This document shows, one piece after another, positions 40,492 through 50,129 of a DNA stretch of 64,000 bases. The stretch covers positions 79,501 to 143,500 of the forward strand of contig NZ_CP060092.1 of assembly GCF_014217335.1 (NCBI RefSeq), written 5' to 3'. The translations under genes and the position numbers were made by a program. Source of the DNA: Teredinibacter purpureus. GTDB lineage: Bacteria; Pseudomonadota; Gammaproteobacteria; Pseudomonadales; Cellvibrionaceae. The stretch's first letter is position 1. Every line of letters starts with the position of its first letter. Below the pieces are notes generated by a model. The model saw only the letters and a list, made by a program, of their open reading frames with translations. It was not told the origin of the DNA and made no database searches.

Positions 40492-41901
40492 CTAGTCGTG
40501 CTGGGAAAAATATTCTGGCGCGAGGTTATCAAAACGAGTGTACTTCCCAACGAACGCTGCTCTACTTGTACCCACTTCGCCGTTTCGCTGCTTACCCACG
40601 ATCAGCTCTGCCATTCCCTTATCATTACTTTCTTCGTTGTAATACTCATCGCGGTAGATAAATAAAATGACGTCCGCATCCTGCTCGATAGCACCGGATT
40701 CACGTAAATCAGAGTTCATTGGGCGCTTATTCGGGCGTTGCTCCACGCCTCGGTTCAACTGAGAAAGCGCAATAACAGGACATTCATACTCCTTCGCTAG
40801 CGCCTTCATCGAACGGGAAATCTCTGAAATCTCCTGCGTTCGCCCTTCTGTAAACCCACTGATCTGCATGAGCTGAAGATAATCGACCATGATCATGGCA
40901 GGGTTACCATGCTCACGCGCGATACGACGTGTACGTGCCCGCACCTCGTTGGGGGAGAGGCCTGCCGTATCGTCGATAAACAGCTTTTTATCTTTCATTT
41001 TACGAAATGCAGCTTCGAGCTTAGGCAAATCTTCATCACTTAAATTGCCATTGCGTAACGCGCCTTGATCAATACGACCAACAGACGAAAGCATACGCAT
41101 CACTAAGGAGTCCGCAGGCATCTCTAAGCTAAAGACCAATACTGGGCGTTCTTGCGTAAACAACGCCGCTTCAACAAAATTGAGGGCTAAAGCGGTTTTC
41201 CCCATAGAGGGGCGAGCGGCAAGAATGATAAGCTCACCGCTCTGCCAGCCCGACGTTCGCTCGTCGAGTTCCGTCAATCCTGTAGAAAGGCCGGTAATAT
41301 CTGAGTCGGAATTAAATAATTCATCAATTTTAGCGGCTGTTTTTTTCAGCAACGAATTAACATCTTCAAAGCCCCCTTCTTTCGGGCGCTCTTCTGCAAT
41401 CTGTAATACTTTTCGCTCGGCTAGCTGAAGAAGGTCATCGGAAGCGAGGCCAGCAGGGTTGTAACTCGCCCGGCTAATTTCGGTTGCCGCCGCGATCAAC
41501 TGACGCAATGTCGCTCGTTCACGCACGATTCGCGCGTAAGCCACCACATTGGCGCTGCTCGGCACATTTGTGGCGAGATCTGTCAGATAGTCGAAACCAC
41601 CAGAAGCTTCGAGTTCATCCGTTTGGGAGAGAAATTCAGAAAGGGTAATAACATCAATAGGCTGATCTTTATCGATCAACAAAACCATTGCACGGTAAAT
41701 ATTGCGATGGCTGGATTTGAAAAAATCCGTTTCAGCTAAATTTTCAGCAACCGCGTCAAAGTTACTCATATCCTGCATTAGCCCGCCCAAAACGGACTGT
41801 TCAGCCTCCATTGAGTGTGGCAGGGGCCCACCCTCTGGCATGGCACCACTACTAGCGGAGCGTCCACGATCAGACAACTGTTGGGTTTCTAATTCAGGCA
41901 T
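40492..41901 (-). CDS. dnaB: Replicative DNA helicase DnaB
   Basis: A 469-residue helicase that unwinds DNA at the replication fork. The N-terminal helical domain has PHSMEAEQSVLGGLM; the RecA-like domain has the Walker A ARPSMGKTALALNF, Walker B MIMVDYLQLM, and the arginine-finger region SDLRESGAIEQDADV. It sits after the rpsF-rplI block as in Pseudomonas. A terminator separates it from rplI. No intein is present. Confidence 0.98.
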   Translation of the reverse strand: MPELETQQLSDRGRSASSGAMPEGGPLPHSMEAEQSVLGGLMQDMSNFDAVAENLAETDFFKSSHRNIYRAMVLLIDKDQPIDVITLSEFLSQTDELEASGGFDYLTDLATNVPSSANVVAYARIVRERATLRQLIAAATEISRASYNPAGLASDDLLQLAERKVLQIAEERPKEGGFEDVNSLLKKTAAKIDELFNSDSDITGLSTGLTELDERTSGWQSGELIILAARPSMGKTALALNFVEAALFTQERPVLVFSLEMPADSLVMRMLSSVGRIDQGALRNGNLSDEDLPKLEAAFRKMKDKKLFIDDTAGLSPNEVRARTRRIAREHGNPAMIMVDYLQLMQISGFTEGRTQEISEISRSMKALAKEYECPVIALSQLNRGVEQRPNKRPMNSDLRESGAIEQDADVILFIYRDEYYNEESNDKGMAELIVGKQRNGEVGTSRAAFVGKYTRFDNLAPEYFSQHD

Positions 41902-41948
41902 AATCGAAAATTTAACTTAAATACTCTTAATTAACTGCGCGCAAACGC

Positions 41949-41995
41949 AAAAAGGCGTAGACGAGCACCGGAAAAACCAGCCTCGAACTACGCCT
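41949..41995 (-). terminator. Terminator of the rpsF-rplI operon
   Basis: On the minus strand AGGCGTAG (41995-41988) pairs with CTACGCCT (41960-41953), with extra inner pairing, followed by TTTTTG. It lies 45 bp after the rplI stop. Confidence 0.8.
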
Positions 41996-42039
41996 GTACT
42001 GTAGCGTCTTACCGGCTGTATCACCAGCCAGTTAAAGCA

Positions 42040-42489
42040 TTACTCTGCCGAAACAACCAGCTTAATAGTGTGAGTTAAATCAACGTGCAACTGAACATCA
42101 ACGTCGAACTCACCTATTTCACGCAAAGTACCCTGAGGCAACTTAACCTCAGACTTAGAGACTTTTACGCCAGCAGCAGTAATCACTTCAGCAATATCGC
42201 GCGCACCGATAGAGCCAAACAATTTACCTTCATCACCTGCTTTCGCAACGATACTAAACTCGCCTTTTTCTTCGAGAAGCTTCGCACGACCTTCAGCACT
42301 TGTTCTACGGTCGGCAGCAGCAGCTTCCAACTCTGCACGACGTGCTTCGAAATCAGCAACGTTCCTAGCAGAAGCAGAAATCGCTTTACCCTGAGGAACC
42401 AAATAGTTACGACCAAAACCGGCTTTAACGGTAACTTTGTCGCCTACGGTACCTAACTTACCTACTTTTTCGAGCAGAATAACATCCAT
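42040..42489 (-). CDS. rplI: Ribosomal protein bL9
   Basis: A 149-residue protein with the L9 N-terminal motif [29 protein letters not shown], here seen as its parts ([21 protein letters not shown]), a long connecting helix, and the C-terminal domain. Normal length. Last gene of the S6 operon before the terminator. Confidence 0.98.
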   Translation of the reverse strand: MDVILLEKVGKLGTVGDKVTVKAGFGRNYLVPQGKAISASARNVADFEARRAELEAAAADRRTSAEGRAKLLEEKGEFSIVAKAGDEGKLFGSIGARDIAEVITAAGVKVSKSEVKLPQGTLREIGEFDVDVQLHVDLTHTIKLVVSAE

Positions 42490-42520
42490 CTCGCTTTCCT
42501 CTAAAGTTTCTGCAGCAACA

Positions 42521-43396
42521 CTATTGCTGCATCAAATTAAATCGCTTTCTGTAATCAAGCCAAACATCTGAAAAGCCAAGCAGCAGCGCGAGCAAGAGTA
42601 TTGGCGGAAATAACACCAAACTAAAATACAGCCCAACTAACGCGCCAACACTCCATTTCAACCTTGCTACAAACCAGTGACATAACGCCAAGCCGGCCAT
42701 CAACAAGGGCAATACTATTAGCAACTGCCAGTACAAGTAGCTATCACCCTGCCATTCGCAGTAGCAAAAGCCAATACAACAAGCCGCAGCGAGATGTATA
42801 TTCAAACGCAGCTGATGAAACTCTTCCCGCAAACCACCAGGGTTAAACAGTAAGGCTTGCCACCAGCGGGCGATTAAAACACCAAACAATGCGTAAACAG
42901 CAAACGAAAACGCTATACCACCCACGATAAGCTGGCCATCTAACTCGCGCACAACGGTCACCCACTGCTCGCGCGTTTCCTTTGGCTGCGAATCTAACAC
43001 CGACTGATACAAACCCAATAAACCTTCAGAGGGGTTGCTCACTGTGACCGAAGCCAAAATCGATACTAGAAAACTAAACGCAACCATTGCGCTTAGTGCT
43101 GCGGGCCAAGACGCGGTATAGCGCAACACCGTTGCCACAACATAAGCAACCAAAATGGCGCCAACACTGAGATATACCGCAAATGCACCTAGATCTTGCA
43201 CTGCTATAACGGCGACAACAGCGAGGGAAACCCCACCGACAACTAATGCGCCTTCTTGCCAGCCTTTTCTTAACGTCACCAACCCTACGGCCACTGGCGT
43301 TAATAATGCTAATAGCGGGAACAGGCTTCCCACTAGGGCTATAACCATTGCTTGAAAGCGCCCGCGTAAAACAAACTCGGCAAGCGTTCGCATCAT
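42521..43396 (-). CDS. DUF2232-type membrane protein of the S6 operon
   Basis: A 291-residue integral membrane protein with about eight hydrophobic segments (for example [16 protein letters not shown] and [14 protein letters not shown]). Position between rpsR and rplI matches the uncharacterised membrane gene at that spot in Pseudomonas (PA4933), and the pattern fits DUF2232. Function unknown. It is co-transcribed with ribosomal protein genes. Confidence 0.85.
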   Translation of the reverse strand: MMRTLAEFVLRGRFQAMVIALVGSLFPLLALLTPVAVGLVTLRKGWQEGALVVGGVSLAVVAVIAVQDLGAFAVYLSVGAILVAYVVATVLRYTASWPAALSAMVAFSFLVSILASVTVSNPSEGLLGLYQSVLDSQPKETREQWVTVVRELDGQLIVGGIAFSFAVYALFGVLIARWWQALLFNPGGLREEFHQLRLNIHLAAACCIGFCYCEWQGDSYLYWQLLIVLPLLMAGLALCHWFVARLKWSVGALVGLYFSLVLFPPILLLALLLGFSDVWLDYRKRFNLMQQ

Positions 43397-43423
43397 CGCG
43401 TTATAACCCTTTTGTTCGTTCGA

Positions 43424-43651
43424 TTACTCGTGTGAATCAGTGTACGGCAACAAAGCCAAAAAGCGGGCACGCTTAACAGCGGTAGCCAGCTGACGCTGAT
43501 ATCGAGCTTTAGTTCCAGTAATACGGCTAGGCACAATTTTGCCAGTCTCTGAAACATAAGCTTTTAAGGTGTCTAAATCTTTGTAGTCAATTTGCTTCAC
43601 GCCTTCAGCGGTGAAACGGCAAAACTTACGACGACGGAAAAAACGAGCCAT
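43424..43651 (-). CDS. rpsR: Ribosomal protein bS18
   Basis: A 75-residue protein, normal length: [32 protein letters not shown], and [25 protein letters not shown] are diagnostic parts. It starts 2 bp after rpsF. The cysteine in KFCRF is the usual position. Confidence 0.98.
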   Translation of the reverse strand: MARFFRRRKFCRFTAEGVKQIDYKDLDTLKAYVSETGKIVPSRITGTKARYQRQLATAVKRARFLALLPYTDSHE

Positions 43652-43653
43652 GA

Positions 43654-44130
43654 TTATTCCTCCTCACCTTTAGCTTCTTCAGAAGGCGCTTCTGCTGCTG
43701 CAGGCGCTTCTTCGGTTTTAGTTGCGGCTGCAGCTGCGGCCGAGGCTTCTACTACAGATGCAGCTTCAGCGGCACGACGCTCAGCGCGATTTTTACGCTC
43801 ACGATTCTCTAGCTCAGCTTTCTGGATTGGAGATTCTTCAGTCACCGCTTCGTCGCAACGAACAACCATGTTTCGCAACACAGCATCGTTATAACGGAAG
43901 TTAGTGGTAAGCTCTTCAAGGGCTTCATCGGTACATTCAACGTTCATCAAAACATAGTGAGCTTTGTGAATTTTGTTGATGGAGTAAGCCAATTGACGGC
44001 GACCCCAGTCTTCGAGGCGATGTACGCTGCCGCCGCTATCTTTAACGGTCGCAGTATAGCGCTCGATCATACCGGGCACCTGTTCGCTCTGGTCAGGGTG
44101 GACCAGGAACACAATTTCGTAATGACGCAT
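43654..44130 (-). CDS. rpsF: Ribosomal protein bS6 with long acidic tail
   Basis: A 158-residue protein. The first ~100 residues are a normal S6 domain ([50 protein letters not shown]). The tail is rich in Ala and Glu and ends in GEEE, longer than in E. coli. In E. coli, RimK adds glutamates to the S6 C-terminus; here a Glu-rich end is already encoded. A hairpin in the leader may be the S6:S18 binding site. Confidence 0.96.
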   Translation of the reverse strand: MRHYEIVFLVHPDQSEQVPGMIERYTATVKDSGGSVHRLEDWGRRQLAYSINKIHKAHYVLMNVECTDEALEELTTNFRYNDAVLRNMVVRCDEAVTEESPIQKAELENRERKNRAERRAAEAASVVEASAAAAAATKTEEAPAAAEAPSEEAKGEEE

Positions 44131-44201
44131 TTTTGCTCCTTACGGGTTAATGCTTCCTACCAGCCTAAGCAAGGCCAAAAATGTAGTGAAGCAAGGAGTA
44201 T

Positions 44202-44230
44202 CGCCTTACGCTTAAAAAAGCTGTAAGGCG
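44202..44230 (-). promoter_or_regulatory. Leader hairpin before rpsF, possible S6:S18 autoregulatory site
   Basis: On the minus strand CGCCTTAC (44230-44223) pairs with GTAAGGCG (44209-44202), and the inner GCTT/AAGC extends the stem past one bulged base. It lies 72 nt before the rpsF start and is preceded by CC. S6:S18 leader motifs in other bacteria are hairpins with a CCG near the base. The match is structural only. Confidence 0.35.
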
Positions 44231-44332
44231 GGTTTGGGGCGCGGATTTTACGGGTATGCACATAATTTTGCAAGTAGAGGATATTTCGCGCGCACGCCAC
44301 ACTACGGGAAGCCGAGCCTGCACCGCCACATT

Positions 44333-45070
44333 TTATAAGCTACGCTGACGAACAACCTCAAAAAGCACCACACCAGTTGCCACCGAGACATTTAAGCTCG
44401 ATACACTGCCAGCCATAGGGATTTTCACCAAATCATCGCAAGTTTCTCGTGTTAAGCGACGCATACCATCGCCCTCAGCTCCCATCACAATGGCTCGCGG
44501 CCCCGTAAGGTTCGCAGAATAGATATCGACGTCGGCCTCGCCTGCGGCTCCGGCTATCCATACGCCCTTTTCCTGTATTTTTTTCATTGCTCGAGCAAGG
44601 TTTGTCACTACCACCAATGGCACAGTCTCAGCCGCGCCACAGGCAACCTTGCGTGCAGTTTCGTTTAAACCCGCTGAATTATCTTTAGGTACTACAACGG
44701 CATGCACACCCGCAGCGTCCGCGGAACGAATGCAGGCTCCCAAATTATGAGGGTCCGTAACGCCATCGAGAATTAATATGAGCGGGTCCGTCTCGCTACT
44801 TTCAATTAGATCGAGCAAGTCTTTTTCATCATAGGTTCTACCGGGAATCGCATACGCAACAACCCCCTGGTGCGTACCTTCGCACAGCGCATCCAAATCA
44901 CGCTTATCAACAATACGCACCTTCACCTGATAACTTGTTGCCGCCGCAAGGACCTTTTTAATACGTTGATCGTGCCTATCCTTCACAATAAGCAGCTCAG
45001 TGATTCGTTTTGGGGCGCTATTTAATAAAGACTGCACGGCATGAATGCCAAATATAGTTTCTGTTTTCAT
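44333..45070 (-). CDS. rlmB: 23S rRNA 2'-O-methyltransferase RlmB
   Basis: A 245-residue SpoU-family (SPOUT) methyltransferase for G2251 of 23S rRNA. The N-terminal substrate domain has FGIHAVQSLL and GTHQGVVA; the knotted domain has ILDGVTDPHNLGACIRSA, VMGAEGDGMRRL and SSLNVSVATGVVLFE. It lies 17 bp after rnr, the conserved order. Confidence 0.97.
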   Translation of the reverse strand: MKTETIFGIHAVQSLLNSAPKRITELLIVKDRHDQRIKKVLAAATSYQVKVRIVDKRDLDALCEGTHQGVVAYAIPGRTYDEKDLLDLIESSETDPLILILDGVTDPHNLGACIRSADAAGVHAVVVPKDNSAGLNETARKVACGAAETVPLVVVTNLARAMKKIQEKGVWIAGAAGEADVDIYSANLTGPRAIVMGAEGDGMRRLTRETCDDLVKIPMAGSVSSLNVSVATGVVLFEVVRQRSL

Positions 45071-45087
45071 AATAAAAAATTTTCTTG

Positions 45088-47706
45088 TTACTTAGGCTTA
45101 GCGCTAGATTTAGCATTGGACTTAGACTTGTGCTTACGTTTTCGCTTTACTGCCGCTTTTAAAGGGGCTTTCTCGGTAGATGCTTTTACTTTTTTCGCGT
45201 GTTTTTTACCGGCAGGCACTTTCTTTTTTACTTTCGACTTAGCTTTAGGTTTGGGCTTTGTATTGGGCTTAGGCTTAGGCTTCGCCTTGCCCGCCGGCTT
45301 TACCTGTGAGTTTATCTCTTGCCTAGTGTGATCAGCCGAGCCCTCGCTCCCAACACGCTTACGTAGCGCACGACCATCAGACTGCCGCCCCTTATCCTGT
45401 ATAGCAGAACCTGCTACCGGATTTACTTTTGGCGATTTCTTCGTTTTCTTCTTTTTACGCGGCACTATACCCGCAAGCTCAAAGTCAATTTTTCGCTCAT
45501 CCAAATCAACCCGCACAACCTGTACAGCGAGTTCATCCCCCAAACGAAAAGCCTGCCCTGTTCGCTCTCCCACCAACCGATGATGCGCCGCATCGAAATT
45601 ATAATAATCTTGTGGCAGGCCGGTAATATGCACCAAGCCCTCAATAAAAATATCATTTAACTCAATAAATAAACCAAACGCCGTAACGGCACTCACTACG
45701 CCAACAAACTCTTCACCCACACGATCTTTGAGAAATTCGCACTTCAACCAACTCACCACATCACGCGTGGCATCATCGGCACGACGCTCCGTTAACGAGC
45801 ACTGCTCACCAAAGGCTGCCATATCAGCTTCGGTATAGGGGTAGATATTTTTCGCTGCCAATACTTTGGCCTTTGGGTGTCGCTTAACGCGCACTGTCTC
45901 AACTTTGGAGCGCACGACCTTACGAATAGCGCGATGCACAAGTAAATCGGGATAACGCCGTATGGGGGATGTGAAATGGGTATAAGCCGGGTAAGCCAGG
46001 CCAAAATGCCCCTTATTTTCTGGCTGATAGACCGCTTGATTCATACTGCGCAACAAAACGGTTTGGATAATATTTTGGTCTGGCCGCCCCACAATTGCAG
46101 CCATCACTTCTTGATATTCTTGCGGTGTAACTTTCTCACCCCAGCGCATAGACAAACCCAACTCTGCCAAATAGGCGTACACCTTCTCCAGTTTTTCTGG
46201 CTTCGGCGGCTCATGCACCCGGTAAAGGCCTGGCAGGCCCAATGCGCCTAGAAAGCGTGCTGAACATACATTCGCCGCCAACATGCACTCTTCGATAACT
46301 TTGTGGGCATCATTGCGATCAGTCGGGACTATCCGGCTAATTTTACGTTCATCATCAAATAAAATTCGTGTTTCGCGCGTCTCAAAATCAATCGCTCCGC
46401 GCGCCTCGCGGGCTGTACGTAACACTTTATAAAGCGCGTACAATTCATCAAGCTGAGGCAACAGATCGTGATACTGCTGGCGTATAACACTACCCGACTC
46501 GCCCTGAGCCTCAAGTACCTGCCCTACCTGGTTGTAGGTCAAGCGCGCATGGGAATACATAACCGCTTCGTAAAACGTATATCCACTAATACGACCGGCT
46601 CCGCTAATGGTCATTTCACATACCATGCAAAGACGATCGACCTTGGGGTTCAACGAGCACAACGCATTGGATAGCACTTCCGGCAGCATGGGCACAACAA
46701 AGTCAGGGAAATACACCGAGTTTCCACGCAACTGAGCTTCTCGATCCAACGCAGAATCAGGCTGAACATAATGAGAAACATCCGCAATTGCCACAAACAA
46801 CCGCCAACCGCCAGAGCGCTTCGGCTCGCAATAAACGGCATCATCAAAATCACGCGCATCCTCACCATCAATCGTAACGAACGGCAATGAACGTAAATCT
46901 ATGCGATGCACCTTATCGGCGTCGGCCACCTCAGGCGTGTAATCATTTACTTGCTCGTCAACATCCGTAGGCCACTCATGCGGAATACCGTGGGATCGAA
47001 TCGCAACGTCAATCTCCATGCCTGGCGCTAAGTGATCACCCAACACCTCCGCAATATGACCCGTTGGGATTTGATGCTTATCAGGCTGCAGGACAATATC
47101 AACAGCAACAACCTGCCCCGCCTTCGCTCCCTTCGTATACTCCGCTGGGACCAACACATCACGGCCAATTCTCGCATTATCCGGCCGCACATACTGGATG
47201 CCTTTTTCAACGACAAAACGCCCTACTATTTGCGATGTATTACGCTTAAGAACCTCGACAATAGAGCCCTCTATCCGACCTTTGTAGCCTTCAGGCCCTG
47301 GGCGCACCAACACCTCATCACCATCAAACGCCTTACGCATTTCTCTATTGGTTAAATAGATATCGTGTGAGCCATCTGCCGGAATAACAAAACCATAACC
47401 ATCGCGATGCCCCTGCACACGACCGGGGATCAGCGCCATTTTATCCACTCTTCCATAGGCACGCTTACGATTGGACATAACTTGGCCATCGCGCTCCATC
47501 GCAATCAATCGGCGACGCAACGCCTCTATCGCATCATCATCATTTAGCTGCATCGTTTTACACAAGGCGCGATGACTCATAGGCCCCGCAGACTGATCGA
47601 GAAGCTCCAGTATGAATTCACGACTAGGAATAGGATTTTTATAATTGCTGGCCTCACGCTTTGCGTAGGGGTCTTTTTGGGGGCTTTTAGTCAAGGGTGT
47701 ATCCAA
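45088..47706 (-). CDS. rnr: Ribonuclease R
   Basis: An 872-residue 3'-to-5' exoribonuclease. Domains in order: N-terminal winged helix (about 25-85), two cold-shock OB domains (about 85-240), the RNB catalytic domain with IDGEDARDFDDAV (four catalytic acids), an S1 domain near 660-745 (GEEFVGVVSAVTAFGLFIEL), and a very Lys/Pro-rich tail of ~110 residues that should bind RNA or ribosomes. First gene of the rnr-rlmB pair, divergent from tRNA-Leu. Confidence 0.97.
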   Translation of the reverse strand: MDTPLTKSPQKDPYAKREASNYKNPIPSREFILELLDQSAGPMSHRALCKTMQLNDDDAIEALRRRLIAMERDGQVMSNRKRAYGRVDKMALIPGRVQGHRDGYGFVIPADGSHDIYLTNREMRKAFDGDEVLVRPGPEGYKGRIEGSIVEVLKRNTSQIVGRFVVEKGIQYVRPDNARIGRDVLVPAEYTKGAKAGQVVAVDIVLQPDKHQIPTGHIAEVLGDHLAPGMEIDVAIRSHGIPHEWPTDVDEQVNDYTPEVADADKVHRIDLRSLPFVTIDGEDARDFDDAVYCEPKRSGGWRLFVAIADVSHYVQPDSALDREAQLRGNSVYFPDFVVPMLPEVLSNALCSLNPKVDRLCMVCEMTISGAGRISGYTFYEAVMYSHARLTYNQVGQVLEAQGESGSVIRQQYHDLLPQLDELYALYKVLRTAREARGAIDFETRETRILFDDERKISRIVPTDRNDAHKVIEECMLAANVCSARFLGALGLPGLYRVHEPPKPEKLEKVYAYLAELGLSMRWGEKVTPQEYQEVMAAIVGRPDQNIIQTVLLRSMNQAVYQPENKGHFGLAYPAYTHFTSPIRRYPDLLVHRAIRKVVRSKVETVRVKRHPKAKVLAAKNIYPYTEADMAAFGEQCSLTERRADDATRDVVSWLKCEFLKDRVGEEFVGVVSAVTAFGLFIELNDIFIEGLVHITGLPQDYYNFDAAHHRLVGERTGQAFRLGDELAVQVVRVDLDERKIDFELAGIVPRKKKKTKKSPKVNPVAGSAIQDKGRQSDGRALRKRVGSEGSADHTRQEINSQVKPAGKAKPKPKPNTKPKPKAKSKVKKKVPAGKKHAKKVKASTEKAPLKAAVKRKRKHKSKSNAKSSAKPK

Positions 47707-47784
47707 GAAAGGAAGGAGAGGCTTTCAATATAGCAAATTAGGTCAGTACGCATAACCCAGCACTCTCAAATAGACGTAAATCAA

Positions 47785-47820
47785 TTGACAAAAAAAGACA
47801 ACAAAATTATAGTGCGCGCC
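47785..47820 (+). promoter_or_regulatory. Promoter of tRNA-Leu
   Basis: Perfect -35 TTGACA (47785-47790), 17-bp spacer, -10 TATAGT (47808-47813), followed by a GC-rich discriminator GCGCGCC typical of stable-RNA promoters under stringent control. The tRNA begins 117 bp downstream. Confidence 0.85.
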
Positions 47821-47930
47821 CTGCGCTAACCATGCGATTGCGACACGCTTCGAGCCCAAACAAAACAGGCTGCACATATCGCGGTAGATGAAAGTGCATT
47901 AATCGCCAAATTGGGAGCGCATCCTAATAC

Positions 47931-48017
47931 GCCCAGATGGTGAAATTGGTAGACACGCCAGCTTCAGGTGCTGGTGGCCTTCGGGCCGTGGAGGTTCAAG
48001 TCCTCTTCTGGGCACCA
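47931..48017 (+). tRNA. tRNA-Leu (anticodon CAG)
   Basis: An 87-nt class II tRNA with encoded CCA end. The acceptor stem GCCCAGA pairs with TCTGGGC; the D-loop has TTGGTAGAC; the anticodon stem-loop is CCAGC-TTCAGGT-GCTGG with CAG; the long variable arm is TGGCCTTCGGGCCGT; the T-loop is GTTCAAGTC. It reads CUG. The 3' end serves as an integration site for the island that follows. Confidence 0.97.
48002..48014 (+). repeat. attL: tRNA-Leu 3' end
   Basis: CCTCTTCTGGGCA, 13 bp in the T arm and acceptor stem of tRNA-Leu, is repeated exactly at 53824-53836. It marks the left end of the island; the tRNA itself is intact. Confidence 0.8.
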
Positions 48018-48158
48018 TTATATTTTTTGCCGTTTTCGGCTATATCCAACTATACCTTATCAATCAATGATTTTACTTTGCTAGGGTCGTTGGCGTTACA
48101 TTTCAAGCCATATTCAGCCCTTTTTCGCATGATTTTACGAATGAATTGCGAATGAAGA

Positions 48159-49133
48159 ATGCTTATATGGCAACGATCCGAAAACTCAAAAGCAAACGTT
48201 TTGTGGCTGAAGTACGGACAGTACAAATCCAAAACCTTCGATAGCAAAATTCAGGCAATGGCATGGGCGGCAGAAACCGAACAAAGCCTGTCTCCTGACG
48301 CCCTTATTAGCGGTATAACATTGGGCGATTGTTTCATCCGCTATCGTGATGAGATTTCCCCCACCAAAAAGAGCTACCGCTCCGAATATAATCGCCTCAA
48401 TAAATTCTCACGCCACGCCTTGGCAGAATTACCCTTATCCGAAATTAAACAAACCCATATCTATGACTGGATTGACGAATCACTGACGGAGATAAAAAAC
48501 AGTAGCGTTAATCGTTATCTTAATCTGCTCAGTAGTGTATTTGAACAAGCCAAACGCTGGCGCTGGACACGAGAAAACCCCACAAGAGGCATCAAGCGAC
48601 CCAGGAACCCCAGACCGCGTGACAGACGTATCAGTGATAAGGAAATTGAGAAGATTCTGGATGTTTTGGGCTTTGACGGTGAAACCGTCACCACCCATCG
48701 TCACTTTATCGCTGTTGCCTTTCTGCTGGCGATTGACACCGCGTTAAGGCAAGGTGAGATTTGGGGGCTTGAATGGGAAGATGTATTCCTGAATAAGAGT
48801 TTTGTTCGTCTTAATGAAACCAAGAATGGCACGAAGAGGGATGTGCCTTTATCGAGCGAAGCCATTAGATTATTAAACCTCTTTCCACACAAAGAGGGGG
48901 CGAAGGTGTTTACTACCAATCAGGCATCCAGTGGTACGATCTTCAGGCGTTGTTTGGTCGAAGCAGACATTACAGGGCTTGCCTTCCATGACACACGACA
49001 TGAAGCACTGACGCGCCTTGCACGCAAAATTGATGTGCTAGATTTGGCGCGTATGGTCGGGCACTTAGACCCTCGAAGCCTCATGATTTACTATAACGCC
49101 ACTGCGGAAGAAATCGCCGCACGCTTAGGGTGA
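48159..49133 (+). CDS. Tyrosine-recombinase integrase (N-terminus probably frameshifted)
   Basis: A 324-residue reading frame. The catalytic domain keeps the Arg-His-Arg-Tyr set: TALRQGEIWGL, HDTRHEALTRLA, GHLDPRSLMIYY. A SAM-like core-binding domain lies near residues 55-130. The first ~17 residues are not integrase-like, whereas another frame starting at ATG 48167 reads MATIRKLKSKRFVAEVR, the usual start of such integrases, and then runs to a stop. Adding a second copy of GAAGTACG at 48209-48216 would join this start to KYGQYKSKTF in the long frame. So an 8-bp slippage deletion has probably damaged the arm-binding end. It lies right after the tRNA attachment site. Confidence 0.9.
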   Translation: MLIWQRSENSKANVLWLKYGQYKSKTFDSKIQAMAWAAETEQSLSPDALISGITLGDCFIRYRDEISPTKKSYRSEYNRLNKFSRHALAELPLSEIKQTHIYDWIDESLTEIKNSSVNRYLNLLSSVFEQAKRWRWTRENPTRGIKRPRNPRPRDRRISDKEIEKILDVLGFDGETVTTHRHFIAVAFLLAIDTALRQGEIWGLEWEDVFLNKSFVRLNETKNGTKRDVPLSSEAIRLLNLFPHKEGAKVFTTNQASSGTIFRRCLVEADITGLAFHDTRHEALTRLARKIDVLDLARMVGHLDPRSLMIYYNATAEEIAARLG

Positions 49134-49147
49134 GGGGGGGGAATATC

Positions 49148-49584
49148 ATGGAACTCTGGGAATTACTACAACTGCCCCGCCCTGAAATCGACAAGATGCG
49201 TGAGGAAGTGAAACTTGCCTCTGCACAGCTTGACAATGCAAGGCGCAAACTGACGGAAGGTAATATCACCTTCCATTATCCTGATGCTGAATTGCTGCTT
49301 TATCTGGATAACTTCCTGCGTGAAGTTCAGGGCGATGATCTTCACCCTGAAAACCTTCCTGATAATCTCGTATTTTTTTGTGGCTGTGTTTTGGCTCTTT
49401 TGTAGAGGGTGACTCACGCTTTGCTTATCCACAACACCGAGAGGAACGGATGACGGTGGTTGCTGGCATGATTATCCGCGCACCGTTCTTAAAGAAAACC
49501 CTCAGCCTTGAGCGTGTCTGCGAATATTACGATTTATTGCTTGCTGAAGCAGGCAGGAGGGGGTTTTACATACCTATGAGATAG
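49148..49584 (+). pseudogene. Unknown island gene split by a frameshift at seven T
   Basis: Translation from ATG 49148 gives MELWELLQLPRPEIDKMREE and continues to DNLVFF, then goes out of frame and stops at 49403-49405. Removing one T from the T7 run at 49373-49379 gives a continuous protein of about 145 residues that goes on as FVEGDSRFAYPQHREERM and ends ERVCEYYDLLLAEAGRRGFYIPMR. Both halves have coding character. I do not recognise the family. It lies 11 bp after the integrase stop. A sequencing error in the run cannot be excluded. Confidence 0.6.
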
Positions 49585-49596
49585 TAGCTTAGAGCA

Positions 49597-50013
49597 CTAA
49601 TGTTTGGGGAAGTCTCTGTACAACAGATCTAGCGTAATTTCTCCAAATCTTTTAAGCAGAAGGGATTCTGTCTCATTCATCACAGCGCCTAACGATTCAT
49701 TGATAGACTTTTCTATTGGGCATTGTGCATGCTCATCCGTCAATCCAATGGTAAATAGAGAAGACTCCCCAAAAGCTTTGTGAATATCCAGCAAGGTAAT
49801 ATCACTCAATGGCTTGCTGATTGTCCATCCACCATTACGCCCTTTCGTTGACTCAACATAACCATGCTCTCTAAGCAGCCCCATTGTGCGTCGAACAACC
49901 ACAGGGTTTGTAGATTGCATCTTGGCGATCTGTGTTGATGTTATCGGCTCATCACTAGAGGCAAGATGCGCCAGTACGTGCAGCACACGGGATAATCGAC
50001 TGTCTTTTCTCAC
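49597..50013 (-). CDS. Rrf2-family transcriptional regulator
   Basis: A 138-residue regulator. The N-terminal winged helix has SRVLHVLAHLA, ITSTQIAKMQSTNPVVVRRTMGLL and KGRNGGWTISKPLSDITLLDIH, typical of the YwnA branch. There is one cysteine (EHAQCPIEK) and no Fe-S cysteine triplet, so an IscR- or NsrR-like cluster is unlikely. The start is GTG 50013 with GGAG upstream. It is divergent from a methyltransferase gene; two identical-type palindromes lie between them, one close to each start, so it very likely represses both itself and the neighbour. Confidence 0.9.
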   Translation of the reverse strand: MRKDSRLSRVLHVLAHLASSDEPITSTQIAKMQSTNPVVVRRTMGLLREHGYVESTKGRNGGWTISKPLSDITLLDIHKAFGESSLFTIGLTDEHAQCPIEKSINESLGAVMNETESLLLKRFGEITLDLLYRDFPKH

Positions 50014-50044
50014 ATTACTACTCCGCCTTTGTCACCTCATCATA

Positions 50045-50065
50045 ATGTAACTTTTAGTGTTACGT
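50045..50065. promoter_or_regulatory. Operator 1 of the Rrf2 regulator
   Basis: Arms ATGTAAC and GTTACGT around a 7-nt spacer (21 bp; one mismatch between arms). It lies 32 bp before the Rrf2 start. It has the same layout as operator 2, with centres 43 bp apart, about four helical turns. Confidence 0.75.
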
Positions 50066-50087
50066 CTATTGTAAAATTGAATTTAAT

Positions 50088-50108
50088 ATGTAACATTAGG
50101 TGTTACAT
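50088..50108. promoter_or_regulatory. Operator 2 of the Rrf2 regulator
   Basis: Arms ATGTAAC and GTTACAT, perfect inverted repeats around a 7-nt spacer (eight perfect pairs if ATGTAACA/TGTTACAT is counted). It lies 21 bp before the methyltransferase ATG and overlaps its likely -10 region (TTAATATG). Confidence 0.8.
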
Positions 50109-50129
50109 ATTAAGATTTGGAGACACTCA

